DNA of 53,745 bases from an uncultured Flavobacteriales bacterium (lineage in GTDB: Bacteria; Bacteroidota; Bacteroidia; Flavobacteriales_D; Crocinitomicaceae), in contig CAJAVU010000028.1 of assembly GCA_903945495.1 (NCBI GenBank), positions 1 to 53,745 of the forward strand, in the 5' to 3' direction. The translations under genes and the position numbers were made by a program. Positions 7,104 to 16,214 of this stretch are shown here, piece by piece; position 1 is the first letter of the stretch, and each line of letters opens with the position of its first letter. The notes beneath the pieces were generated by a model. The model was not told the origin of the DNA. It searched no databases and saw only the letters and a program-made list of their open reading frames with translations.

Positions 7104-8105
7104 TTAAAAAATTTTGCCTTTAACAGTGTTTTCTATAGTATCATCGAACGATCGAAATGTGAAATTGAGTGCTTTTTGAACTTTTGAAGCATCGTATTCC
7201 ATTACATTAAAAGCAGTTTTCGCACTCGCGCGCGTAATGGCTGCTGTTCTGCCACGAAATTTGGATAACAACCACGAAAAGCGCCACGTAAATCCAATCA
7301 GCCATTTCGGGGTTGCAATTGTTGGTGGCTTTTTGTTGAGTGCAAGCGCAATTTTTTCCAGCAATGTTTTAAAAGGCAAGTTAATACCCACACAAAGAAA
7401 GCGTTCATTTTTAATATCACTTTGCATGAGTTGAACCATTATTTCAGCAACATCGCGCGCGTCCACAAAACCATTTTTTCCAGGAGTGTGAAAACGCAAA
7501 CCTTTGTCAAGTGTTCTGAAAATGGTGAGTGAACTTTCATCCCAATGTCCAGCTCCAAAAATTACGGATGGATTAACGATTATGCAGTCCAATCCTTCTT
7601 CAACACCTCTCCAAACTTCCTTTTCACCCGAATACTTAGAAATGGCATAACCGCTCGTTTCTGGGCCTTGTTTCCATTTGGTTGTTTCGCTTGTGATGGT
7701 ATTTACTTGACCACCAATGGATGCAGTTGAACTTACGTGACACAATTTTTTAACGCCAAAAGCTAAACAGGTATTTACAATATTTGCTGTCCCTTCACGG
7801 TTGATTTTAATCAGTTGAGCAAAATGTCGTTTATTGAATGAAACAAGTCCCGCGCAGTGATAAACAAATTCTATCCCTTTCATGGCATCTTCTAGTGAAA
7901 GAAGATCGAGGATGTCGCCTTCGAACCACTCGATGCGATTGAATTGTTCTTGCCAATTGGAATTGCCATAATACTGAAAAAGCTTTTTAACCAGCTCAAT
8001 TTTAGTTGAATCTCTGTAAATAGCGCGAATCGTTCCTTGTTCTGAACTTAATCTAAACAATAAATGACTTCCTAAAAGTCCAGTTCCACCAGTTACCAAA
8101 ATCAT
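7104..8105 (-). CDS. NAD(P)-dependent epimerase/reductase, extended SDR
   Basis: 333 aa from the ATG at 8105, which places the dinucleotide-binding motif GGTGLLG directly after MILVT; the longer reading adds 12 residues in front with no family match. The active site YAISK is present, preceded by the conserved HVSSTAS. The overall form matches extended SDRs of the dihydroflavonol-4-reductase/NAD-epimerase type. It is the first gene of the carotenoid operon. It may reduce or modify a carotenoid end group or a sugar attached to it, but the substrate cannot be read from the sequence. Confidence 0.8.
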   Translation of the reverse strand: MILVTGGTGLLGSHLLFRLSSEQGTIRAIYRDSTKIELVKKLFQYYGNSNWQEQFNRIEWFEGDILDLLSLEDAMKGIEFVYHCAGLVSFNKRHFAQLIKINREGTANIVNTCLAFGVKKLCHVSSTASIGGQVNTITSETTKWKQGPETSGYAISKYSGEKEVWRGVEEGLDCIIVNPSVIFGAGHWDESSLTIFRTLDKGLRFHTPGKNGFVDARDVAEIMVQLMQSDIKNERFLCVGINLPFKTLLEKIALALNKKPPTIATPKWLIGFTWRFSWLLSKFRGRTAAITRASAKTAFNVMEYDASKVQKALNFTFRSFDDTIENTVKGKIF

Positions 8106-8224
8106 ATCTTCAAAAATACAATGTTTGAAGGATAATGGCATTCATTTAGAAACTTAATTTAAAGTTCATTGAAATTTTTCTTTGAAATTCTTGATTTTTT
8201 AATTTTTTAGTTGATATTTGGGGT

Positions 8225-8467
8225 ATGAGAAAGATTCAACCACTATTCATTTCTCTTGCGCTAGTAGCGTGTGTATGCTCATGTCAATCAGAGTACTCAC
8301 AGCGACTATCGAAAGGTTTTGAATTAAAAAAAGAATTGATCAGATTATCGAATACTCCAGAAGTATCAAACCAATTAAAGGTGAAAGAAATTAAAAAAGA
8401 GTTAGATCTTCATGCCCAAGTTTCAGGAAATGAAGAATTGTTTTTTGAGCAATTAGGACTTAAATAA
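8225..8467 (+). CDS. Small predicted lipoprotein, 80 aa
   Basis: The N-terminus is a short basic stretch and hydrophobic core followed by a lipobox-like ACVCSC, so the mature protein probably begins at Cys 20 (or Cys 18) and is lipid-anchored. The remaining roughly 60 residues are charged and helical (FELKKELIRLSN, VKEIKKELDLHAQ). No family is recognised. The ATG lies 4 nt after a near-consensus -7 box (8213-8220), suggesting a very short leader. It converges on the ATL gene with a 2-nt gap and no terminator between them. Confidence 0.65.
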   Translation: MRKIQPLFISLALVACVCSCQSEYSQRLSKGFELKKELIRLSNTPEVSNQLKVKEIKKELDLHAQVSGNEELFFEQLGLK

Positions 8468-8469
8468 TT

Positions 8470-8823
8470 TCAATCAATTTTTAATTCTTCATTCGGATCC
8501 CAAAAGATTTCTTTGAAGTTTATAATTTGATCGGCAACCACGACTACACTTTCTTGTTTTAATTTCTCCTCCATTTCAGTTGGATGAGCAAAATTCGCTT
8601 TTCCTGTAAGTAAGCCTTGACGGTTCACTACGCGATGGGCAGGAATTCCTGGATACCTATGTGAAGCATTCATCGCCCAACCAACCATTCTACTTGATTT
8701 TGCACTGCCTAAATAGCGCGCAATAGCACCATAAGATGTTACTCTTCCTTCTGGAATTAATCGAACTACATCGAAAACATTGTCAAAAAAATCCTTGTGT
8801 TTATCGTTGATTGATAGTGTCAT
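8470..8823 (-). CDS. Alkyltransferase-like (ATL) DNA-repair protein
   Basis: 117-aa member of the MGMT/Ada C-terminal family. The methyl-accepting Cys of the PCHR motif is replaced by Ala (PAHR, residues 61-64), so it cannot act as a suicide alkyltransferase. Other DNA-contact features are kept: GRVTSYGAIA with Tyr31, and SSRMVGWAM with Arg45, the residues used for base flipping in MGMT. Known ATLs bind O6-alkylguanine and hand it to nucleotide excision repair. Its 5' end is immediately adjacent to the promoter of the divergent DUF486 gene. Confidence 0.85.
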   Translation of the reverse strand: MTLSINDKHKDFFDNVFDVVRLIPEGRVTSYGAIARYLGSAKSSRMVGWAMNASHRYPGIPAHRVVNRQGLLTGKANFAHPTEMEEKLKQESVVVVADQIINFKEIFWDPNEELKID

Positions 8824-8851
8824 TTTGATTCAAGTAAAGCCATTATATTTG
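8824..8851 (+). promoter_or_regulatory. Promoter of the DUF486 membrane protein gene
   Basis: TTTG at 8824-8827, a 16-nt spacer, then TATATTTG at 8844-8851, the Bacteroidota -33/-7 arrangement. The ATG follows 15 nt later at 8867. This supports 8867 as the start rather than in-frame upstream codons that would lie in the promoter. Confidence 0.7.
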
Positions 8852-8866
8852 TCGAAAATACGAAAA

Positions 8867-9235
8867 ATGAAAGCAGTTTACAGTATCGGTTTATTAATTC
8901 TTTCGAATGTGTTTATGACCTTAGCTTGGTATGGACATTTGAAATTTAGTGAGTCAAAAAAATTGGCTGGTTTAGGATTGTTTGCCATTATTTTAATCTC
9001 TTGGGGAATTGCTTTTTTTGAATATTGTATGCAAGTTCCTGCAAACCGTATAGGATTCAAAGGAAATGGAGGTCCTTTTACGCTCTTAGAATTAAAAGTG
9101 ATTCAAGAGGTGATTGCCTTAATTGTATTTTTGATTTTTTCGTTCCTATTCTTTAAAAATGAAACATTTCGTTGGAATCATTTTGTCGGTTTAACCTTTT
9201 TAGTACTTGCAGTTTATTTCATTTTTAAGAAATGA
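8867..9235 (+). CDS. DUF486/DMT-like four-helix membrane protein
   Basis: 122 aa with four hydrophobic helices (about 3-23, 34-54, 70-92, 100-120). It matches the DUF486 family: LSNVFMTLAWYGHLKF at the first helix, a central WGIAFFEYCMQVPANRIGF, and KVIQEVIALIVFLIFSFLFFKNE. This family is related to small drug/metabolite transporters, but its substrate is unknown. The start at 8867 is fixed by the promoter at 8824-8851; the 29 extra upstream codons in the same frame run through that promoter. Confidence 0.8.
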   Translation: MKAVYSIGLLILSNVFMTLAWYGHLKFSESKKLAGLGLFAIILISWGIAFFEYCMQVPANRIGFKGNGGPFTLLELKVIQEVIALIVFLIFSFLFFKNETFRWNHFVGLTFLVLAVYFIFKK

Positions 9236-9373
9236 ATGTCATGGATATCAATTGTTTAAGTAGTTTCTAAAAGTTAGCAAACAAAGAATGTTGATTAATT
9301 TATTTTAACATTTTTTTTCTTATCGGTTCATTTTACGTACTTTCAATCCTGTTAAAACTCTTAAACTATTAAT

Positions 9374-12300
9374 ATGAAACTACGATTACGATTAATCGCA
9401 TTGTTGATTATTGGGCTAAATTTCTCCGGTTTTGCTCAAGATTATGTTCAAATGATGCGTGATCCAAACGTCAATTTTTATGACGTTCAGCAAGCCTTCA
9501 ACTCCTACTGGGAAGGCAAAATCATCGAAAAAGGAAAAGGATACAAAGCGTTTAGACGATGGGAAGCATATATGGCTCCGCGCGTTTATCCTAGTGGAAA
9601 CATGACCTTGCCTTCTCAGAATTATGAAAATTTCGTTCAGTGGGAAAATCAACAAACCGCTGCTGGAGTTCCAAAATCAATTGCGGGCAATTGGACATTT
9701 TTAGGACCAACTGGAAAACCAACAGGTGGTGGTGCAGGACGATTGAATTTTGTTCGTTTTGATCCAACAAATACCAATACACTTTATGTAGGTGCTCCTG
9801 ATGGTGGATTATGGAAATCAACCAATGGAGGAACAAGTTGGTCTACGAATACAGATCAATTAGCGGTTATTGGTGTTTCAGATATTGCAATCGACCCAAC
9901 AAATACACAAATCATGTACATTGCTACTGGTGATGGGGACGCAGGCGATTCATACAGTAATGGAGTTTTGAAATCAACTGATGGAGGAACTACTTGGCTA
10001 GCAACTGGTTTAGCGTGGACAGCAAGTCAAGGAAGAACGATTAGTCGTTTATTGATTAATCCAACGAATCCACAGATATTAATGGCATTTGGAAGTAACG
10101 GAATTTGGCGTACCACAAATGGTGGAACAACATGGACACAACCAACTGGAACCTTTAACGGTGTGATGGACGCAGAGTTTAAACCTGGAGCTCCAAATAC
10201 AGTTTATGCTGCAGGTACGGTTTTCAAAAAATCGACAGACGGTGGTTTAAATTGGTCAACAATAACAACAGGTTTAACTGGAATAGGTCGTTTGGCTATT
10301 GCTGTAACACCGGCAAATGCTGCGTATGTATATGTGTTGGCTGCAAGAGGCTCAGATTCAGGTTTTCTTGGTTTAATTCGTTCGACAGATAGTGGAGCTG
10401 CGTTTACAACACGCATGTCATCTACTGCAAGTAATAATATTTTGGGTTGGGACAACGGTTCTGATGGTGGTGGACAAGGTTGGTATGACTTAGCGATTGC
10501 AGCATCTCCAACGAACGCTGACGAAATCATGACGGGTGGAATTAATATGTGGAGAAGTACCAATGGGGGAACTTCCTTTACATTAAATTCTCATTGGACA
10601 GGTGGATACAGCAAACCCTATGTTCATGCGGATATTCATGATATTATCTATATGCCAGGTTCTGGAACAACAGTATTTTCAGGTAACGATGGTGGAATTT
10701 TTAAAACAACGAATTCTGGTACTTCTTGGTCAGATATCAGTTCTAACCTGTGTATTGCACAACAGTATAGAATTGGAATGTCTGCCTCAAGCCCAACCTT
10801 GTTAGTTTCTGGTCACCAAGACAACGGAACGAATAAGTTAAATGGAACGGCATGGTCACAAATTTATGGGGGTGATGGAATGGACTGTTTCATTGACCGC
10901 ACCAACAATAATGTGATTTATGGCTCATATGTTTACGGTGATTATTATAAATCAACCAATGGTGGAACAAGTTTTACTTCGATTACGACTGGTATTCCAG
11001 TAGGTTCAGGTTCTGAAGAATGGTTGTGTGCTTTTCACCAAGATCCAGTTACAGCTGCAACTATTTATGCAGGTGGAAGAACAGCCTTGTATCGTTCAAC
11101 GAATTCGGGAACATCATGGTCAGCATTGGGCTCACCAACTGGTACTGGTAACATAATGGAATTTGTAATAGCTCCTAGCAATAATCAAGTTATTTATGCT
11201 ATTAAGTCGGGAACAAATGCCGTTTCTAAATCAACCAATGGTGGAACAAGTTTTACGGCAGTTTCAACAGGTTTACCAACTGGAGTTGCTCCTACAAGTG
11301 TAACTGTTTCGAATACTGATGCAAACATTGTTTTTGTAACATATTCAGGTTATAGTGCTGCCAATAAAGTGTATAAATCAACGAATGGTGGTACAAGTTG
11401 GACGAGTGTTTCTGCCGGATTGCCAAACATTCCTGTAAATACAATTGTGTTCCAAAATGGGTCTTCAAATGATGCAGTTTACATCGGTACGGATGTTGGT
11501 GTTTATTACAAGGATAACACGACTGCTTGGATTGCGTTTAATACTGGGTTACCAAATGTTTCTGTACGTGATTTGGAAATTTATTATCCAACAAGCCGTT
11601 TACGTTGTGCGACGTTTGGTCGTGGAACATGGGATAGTGATTTATATTCAGCAGTTGCTGCAGCGCCAGTTGCTAGTTTTACTGCTTCAGCAACGACAAT
11701 CTGTGTTGGACAAACGGTTACTTTTACAAATACATCATCAGGGTTACCAACATCGTATGCTTGGACATTTGCCGGAGGAACACCAGCAACTTCTACGGCA
11801 ACGAACCCAACGGTAACCTATAATACAGCAGGTACTTATACTGTTGCGTTAACTGCGACAAACGGAAGTGGTTCAAATACTGTAACTCAGACGAATTATA
11901 TCACCGTTCTTGGCGGTTCTGGTGCAACGTTACCTGTAACAGAAGGATTTACTTCAACGACATTTCCTCCTACAAACTGGAACATTGTTAATCTAGATTT
12001 AGGTGATACTTCTTGGATGAGAAATACAACGGTTGGAATTGCACCTACGGCTGGAAATTCAATGTGGTTTGATAATTACGAATACAGCGATTTAGGGAAC
12101 ACTGACGAAATGCGTACACCAAAATTAAATCTTCAAGGTTTTTCAAGTGCAAACTTAACGTTTGATGTTGCTTATGCAGCCTATGACGCAAGTTATGTGG
12201 ATGGATTGGAAGTGTTGATTTCTTCAGATTGTGGTGTGACGTTCACATCAGTCTATTCTAAAACAGGTTCAACCGTTGCGCTTGGAAATTTACCAACAGC

Positions 12301-14248
12301 GCCAGCTACGACTTCCTTATTCGTGCCAACTGCAGCGCAATGGCGAAATGAATCAATTAACTTGGCAAGTTATCTAGGACAAACCAATGTAACTATAGCC
12401 TTCAGAAATATAGCCGGTTTCGGAAACTCTTTGTACATTGACAATATTAATATCTCTGGTGTTGCAATTCCAGTTGCACCAACGGCAAGTTTCACTTCAT
12501 CACCTGCCTCTCCAGTTTGTACTGGTCAAACAGTTTCTTACACTAGCACATCAACGGGAACTCCAACTTCTTATTCTTGGTCTTTCCCTGGTGGAACTCC
12601 GGCAACCTCAACGTCGGCAAATCCAACAGTTACGTATGCGGCAGCTGGAACATATAATGTTTCATTAACTGCTACAAATGGTGCTGGTTCTAACACATCG
12701 AATCAAACATCTTATATTACCGTTGGGGCGTCTCCTGCAACACCTGGAACAATCTCAGGTACCGCAGCTGTTTGTGCGAATACTGCAGGTTTAACTTTTT
12801 CTATCGCAACTGTGGCGGGGGCTTCCTCTTACACATGGATAGTTCCAGCGGGAGCAACAATTGTTTCAGGACAAGGAACAACAAGTATTACCGTAAACAT
12901 GGGTTCTACAGCAGGAAATGTAAGTGTGACTGCAACAAATACGTGTGGTACTTCTAGCGCATCCAGTTTTGCTGTTGCAATAAATCCTACCCCTGCTGCA
13001 CCTGCATCTATTTCTGGAACGGCATCAGTTTGTAGTGGTTCTAATGGAAATACTTATTCTATTGGATCAGTAGTTGGTGCAACGAATTACACTTGGACGG
13101 TCCCTGCTGGTGCTAACATTGTTTCTGGTCAAGGAACTACAGGTATTTCTGTAACGGCAGGTTCTACGGCAGGAAACATTACTGTTACAGCATCAAATAC
13201 TTGTGGAACGTCTAGTGTAACAACATTTGCATTGGCAATATCAACGACACCAGCTACTCCTGGCAGCATAACAGGATCTGCAATTGCTTGTTCGTCATCA
13301 ACGGGTAATGTGTATTCAATTGCCTCTGTCGTGGGAGCAACAAGTTATACATGGACAATTCCTTCAGGGGCAACAATAACAGCTGGACAAGGAACATCAA
13401 GTGCAACAGTTTCTTTTGGCTCAACCGCTGGAAATGTATCTGTAACGGCTACAAATTCATGCGGTACGTCGTCTGCTAGCTCATTCCCAATTACTTTGAC
13501 GAGTGCGGCACCAGCAACACCAGGAGCAATTTCTGGTACTTCTGCAATTTGTGAAGCATCAACATCGAACATATATTCAATTGCTGCTGTTTCAGGTGCA
13601 ACTACATACACATGGACAGTTCCAGCTGGAACAAGCATTGTTTCAGGACAAGGAACAACTTCTATCACGGTAACGGCAGGAACAACAGGAGGAACTATTT
13701 CTGTTGTAGCGTCTAGTTCTTGTGGAACTTCTACAGCAAGCACATTTACGTTAACCGTTAATCCATTACCAGCTGTTTCACAAAGTGCCTTGCAAAATGC
13801 ATGTGCTAATTGGGGGGCGTTTGCTTTAACAGGTGGTAATCCAGCAGGAGGAACGTATTCTGGAACAGGTGTTGCATCAGGTTCATTTGATCCGGCAGTT
13901 TCAGGAATCGGAACGTTCCCAATTACGTATTCAGTTACTCAAAGTGGATGCACAAATACTGCAATTGCAAGTATAACTGTTGATGCTTGTGCTGGAATTG
14001 AAGAAAGCAAGGCAGACTTGCTTGTGATTTATCCGAATCCTACGCATGGCGATTTGTCAATTTTGGGAATTGATTTAGACAAATTCAAAACGATTGAATT
14101 GGTAGATGTTTCAGGTCGACTTGTTGAAAAATGGAGCATCAATGCAACTGATATGAACATTGATTTGACAAAACATGCGCAAGGTTCGTATACACTTCGA
14201 ATCAATGGTAACGGTTTGGAAATTGTGAAAAGAATTCAAAAGAACTAA
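9374..14248 (+). CDS. Giant T9SS type A secreted beta-propeller/PKD protein
   Basis: 1624 aa. A signal peptide (residues 1-21) is followed by a propeller of BNR/sortilin-like repeats (about 110-760) with many KSTNGGTSW motifs, the Asp-box form seen in sialidases and Vps10 proteins. A PKD domain (about 765-850), a choice-of-anchor J-like domain (about 855-1030), a second PKD domain (about 1035-1120), four tandem Ig/PKD-like modules of about 86 residues (about 1121-1460) and a T9SS type A C-terminal domain (last about 75; IYPNPTHGDLS, ending VKRIQKN) follow. It should be exported across the outer membrane by T9SS and attached to or released from the surface. No catalytic domain is obvious. It has its own downstream terminator. 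Confidence 0.9.
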   Translation: MKLRLRLIALLIIGLNFSGFAQDYVQMMRDPNVNFYDVQQAFNSYWEGKIIEKGKGYKAFRRWEAYMAPRVYPSGNMTLPSQNYENFVQWENQQTAAGVPKSIAGNWTFLGPTGKPTGGGAGRLNFVRFDPTNTNTLYVGAPDGGLWKSTNGGTSWSTNTDQLAVIGVSDIAIDPTNTQIMYIATGDGDAGDSYSNGVLKSTDGGTTWLATGLAWTASQGRTISRLLINPTNPQILMAFGSNGIWRTTNGGTTWTQPTGTFNGVMDAEFKPGAPNTVYAAGTVFKKSTDGGLNWSTITTGLTGIGRLAIAVTPANAAYVYVLAARGSDSGFLGLIRSTDSGAAFTTRMSSTASNNILGWDNGSDGGGQGWYDLAIAASPTNADEIMTGGINMWRSTNGGTSFTLNSHWTGGYSKPYVHADIHDIIYMPGSGTTVFSGNDGGIFKTTNSGTSWSDISSNLCIAQQYRIGMSASSPTLLVSGHQDNGTNKLNGTAWSQIYGGDGMDCFIDRTNNNVIYGSYVYGDYYKSTNGGTSFTSITTGIPVGSGSEEWLCAFHQDPVTAATIYAGGRTALYRSTNSGTSWSALGSPTGTGNIMEFVIAPSNNQVIYAIKSGTNAVSKSTNGGTSFTAVSTGLPTGVAPTSVTVSNTDANIVFVTYSGYSAANKVYKSTNGGTSWTSVSAGLPNIPVNTIVFQNGSSNDAVYIGTDVGVYYKDNTTAWIAFNTGLPNVSVRDLEIYYPTSRLRCATFGRGTWDSDLYSAVAAAPVASFTASATTICVGQTVTFTNTSSGLPTSYAWTFAGGTPATSTATNPTVTYNTAGTYTVALTATNGSGSNTVTQTNYITVLGGSGATLPVTEGFTSTTFPPTNWNIVNLDLGDTSWMRNTTVGIAPTAGNSMWFDNYEYSDLGNTDEMRTPKLNLQGFSSANLTFDVAYAAYDASYVDGLEVLISSDCGVTFTSVYSKTGSTVALGNLPTAPATTSLFVPTAAQWRNESINLASYLGQTNVTIAFRNIAGFGNSLYIDNINISGVAIPVAPTASFTSSPASPVCTGQTVSYTSTSTGTPTSYSWSFPGGTPATSTSANPTVTYAAAGTYNVSLTATNGAGSNTSNQTSYITVGASPATPGTISGTAAVCANTAGLTFSIATVAGASSYTWIVPAGATIVSGQGTTSITVNMGSTAGNVSVTATNTCGTSSASSFAVAINPTPAAPASISGTASVCSGSNGNTYSIGSVVGATNYTWTVPAGANIVSGQGTTGISVTAGSTAGNITVTASNTCGTSSVTTFALAISTTPATPGSITGSAIACSSSTGNVYSIASVVGATSYTWTIPSGATITAGQGTSSATVSFGSTAGNVSVTATNSCGTSSASSFPITLTSAAPATPGAISGTSAICEASTSNIYSIAAVSGATTYTWTVPAGTSIVSGQGTTSITVTAGTTGGTISVVASSSCGTSTASTFTLTVNPLPAVSQSALQNACANWGAFALTGGNPAGGTYSGTGVASGSFDPAVSGIGTFPITYSVTQSGCTNTAIASITVDACAGIEESKADLLVIYPNPTHGDLSILGIDLDKFKTIELVDVSGRLVEKWSINATDMNIDLTKHAQGSYTLRINGNGLEIVKRIQKN
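12734..13762 (+). repeat. Four tandem ~86-codon Ig/PKD-like modules
   Basis: Modules begin near 12734, 12992, 13250 and 13511, spaced 258, 258 and 261 bp. Each contains the order PA.P..I.G.A..C, then SYTWTVPAGA-like, then SGQGTTSITV-like, then GNVSVTATNTCGTSS-like. The repeats are protein-level copies with scattered nucleotide changes, so recent exact duplication is not evident. They probably form a spacer or stalk between the propeller and the C-terminal sorting domain. Confidence 0.85.
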
Positions 14249-14282
14249 CGATTCTAATCTGACTAGTTGACTAGTCCTAAAT

Positions 14283-14320
14283 AAAAAAGAGCGTTTGCTA
14301 CGGCAGACGCTCTTTTTTTG
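14283..14320. terminator. Bidirectional intrinsic terminator
   Basis: An 8-bp stem (AAGAGCGT / ACGCTCTT) extended by TGC/GCA around a TACG loop, with an A-run on the left and a T-run on the right. It sits between the convergent 1624-aa gene and glmS and can serve both strands. Confidence 0.9.
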
Positions 14321-14367
14321 TGTTTAAAAATTCTATATTCTTCCGCCGTGGCGTACTAAATTCTATA

Positions 14368-16212
14368 TTATTCTACGGTAACCGATTTCGCAAGATTTCT
14401 TGGTTGGTCAACATTACAACCTCTCATCACAGCAATGTGGTATGACAGTAATTGGAAAGGAATTGTAGCAAGCAAAGGAACTAAATGCTCATCTGTATTC
14501 GGAATTTCGATCACGTGATCGGCCATTTCTTTTACAGCAACATCACCTTCTGTTACCACAGCAATGATTTTACCTTTTCGTGCTTTAACTTCTTGAATAT
14601 TTGAAACTACTTTTTCGTACGATGTTCCTTGCGTTGCAATAACAAAGACTGGCATTTCTTCGTCAATTAAGGCGATTGGACCATGTTTCATTTCAGCAGC
14701 TGGATAACCTTCTGCGTGGATGTAAGAAATCTCTTTTAATTTCAATGCACCTTCCAACGCAACAGGGAAAGAACTTCCGCGACCTAAGTACAATGCATTT
14801 GCAGCATCCTTGTATTTCGCAGCAATCTCTTCGATGATATCGTTTTTATCCAATACTCGTTTCACTTTATCAGGAATTGCTTCCAACTCAGCTAACATAG
14901 TATGGAACTTTGTCTCACTTATCGTTCCTTTTTTGTGCGCCAATGATAAAGCCATTAATGTAAGAACTGTAACCTGAGCTGTAAATGCTTTTGTCGATGC
15001 AACACCAATTTCTGGTCCAGCATGCGTGTAAGATCCCGCATCTGTAATTCTAGAAATAGATGAACCAACAACGTTACAAATACCTAAAATGGTAGCACCT
15101 TTCGATTTTGCTAATTCTAAAGCTGCTAAGGTATCTGCAGTTTCACCAGATTGAGAAACGGCAATTACAACGTCATTTTCATTGATAATTGGATTTCTGT
15201 AGCGGAATTCACTTGCATATTCAACTTCAACATTGATGCGAGCTAAATCTTCGAATAAATATTCTCCAACTAAACAAGCATGCCAAGATGTACCACAAGC
15301 GACCATTACGATGCGTTGTGCATTTGCCATTTTTTGTTCATACTCTGTAATTCCACCAAGTGAAACCCATCCTTCTTCAGCGTTTAAACGACCACGGAAA
15401 CAATCACGAATTGAACGTGGTTGTTCATGAATTTCTTTCAACATAAAATGCTCATATCCGCCTTTTTCGAGTGCTTCCAATTGCATTTCTAATTGTTGGA
15501 TATAAGGTGTTTTTTCCTGATTTCCAATGTTGAAAATTTTCAAACCATCATTCAAATCAACAATGGCAATTTCTTCATCTTCTAAGTATACAACACGTTT
15601 TGTGTATTCTACAATTGGTGTAGCATCAGAAGCTAAGTAGAAATCTCCTTCAGTTCCAATTCCAACAACTAAAGGACTACTTTTTCGTGCAGCAACTAAT
15701 TGATTTGGATTGTCTTTTGATAGCACAACAATCGCGTATGCTCCTACCACATTGTGTAAGGCTAAACGAACTGCTTCTGCTAAGGAAACATTTTCCTTTT
15801 TTTGGATGTCATCAATTAAATGAACCAAAACTTCCGTATCAGTTTCACTTTTAAAGATGTATCCAAGATTTATAAGTTCTTTTCTTAAGGTATCGTAATT
15901 TTCAATGATTCCATTATGAATCAAAGCAATTGAACCATCAGTTGAATAATGCGGATGCGCATTAATATCGTTTGGTGCACCATGTGTCGCCCAACGAGTA
16001 TGTCCAATTCCGGCGTAACCGTTCGTGTCTTGGTCCGCCGCAAAAGCTTCTAAATTTGAAACTTTCCCTTGACGTTTGTATAAGTTGATTGAACCGTTGT
16101 TTAACAATGCAATTCCAGCACTATCATAACCACGGTATTCTAATCGTTTTAATCCTTTTAATATAATCGGATATGCTTGTTTTTTACCAATGTAAGCTAC
16201 AATTCCACACAT
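14368..16212 (-). CDS. glmS: Glutamine--fructose-6-phosphate aminotransferase
   Basis: 614-aa enzyme making glucosamine-6-phosphate from fructose-6-phosphate and glutamine, the entry step to UDP-GlcNAc for peptidoglycan and LPS. The N-terminal class II amidotransferase domain begins with the catalytic Cys2 (MCGIVAYIG) and includes GIGHTRWATHG. Two SIS domains follow (ACGTSWHA, AVSQSGETADTLAAL, GRGSSFPVALEGALKLKEISY). The C-terminus DQPRNLAKSVTVE is the conserved GlmS tail, so the protein is complete. It starts 2 nt after the DUF4270 gene and is the last gene of a three-gene minus-strand operon. Confidence 0.97.
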   Translation of the reverse strand: MCGIVAYIGKKQAYPIILKGLKRLEYRGYDSAGIALLNNGSINLYKRQGKVSNLEAFAADQDTNGYAGIGHTRWATHGAPNDINAHPHYSTDGSIALIHNGIIENYDTLRKELINLGYIFKSETDTEVLVHLIDDIQKKENVSLAEAVRLALHNVVGAYAIVVLSKDNPNQLVAARKSSPLVVGIGTEGDFYLASDATPIVEYTKRVVYLEDEEIAIVDLNDGLKIFNIGNQEKTPYIQQLEMQLEALEKGGYEHFMLKEIHEQPRSIRDCFRGRLNAEEGWVSLGGITEYEQKMANAQRIVMVACGTSWHACLVGEYLFEDLARINVEVEYASEFRYRNPIINENDVVIAVSQSGETADTLAALELAKSKGATILGICNVVGSSISRITDAGSYTHAGPEIGVASTKAFTAQVTVLTLMALSLAHKKGTISETKFHTMLAELEAIPDKVKRVLDKNDIIEEIAAKYKDAANALYLGRGSSFPVALEGALKLKEISYIHAEGYPAAEMKHGPIALIDEEMPVFVIATQGTSYEKVVSNIQEVKARKGKIIAVVTEGDVAVKEMADHVIEIPNTDEHLVPLLATIPFQLLSYHIAVMRGCNVDQPRNLAKSVTVE

Positions 16213-16214
16213 AA

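Noticed and set aside
13345-13743. 132-codon minus-strand frame opposite the Ig-like modules
   Set aside because: It is Val/Pro/Ala-rich and repeats with the module period, as expected for the antisense of a Thr/Ala/Gly-rich repeat gene.
12734-13762. Regular spacing as a CRISPR array
   Set aside because: The units are 258-261 bp, coding and diverged; there are no short identical repeats with unique spacers.
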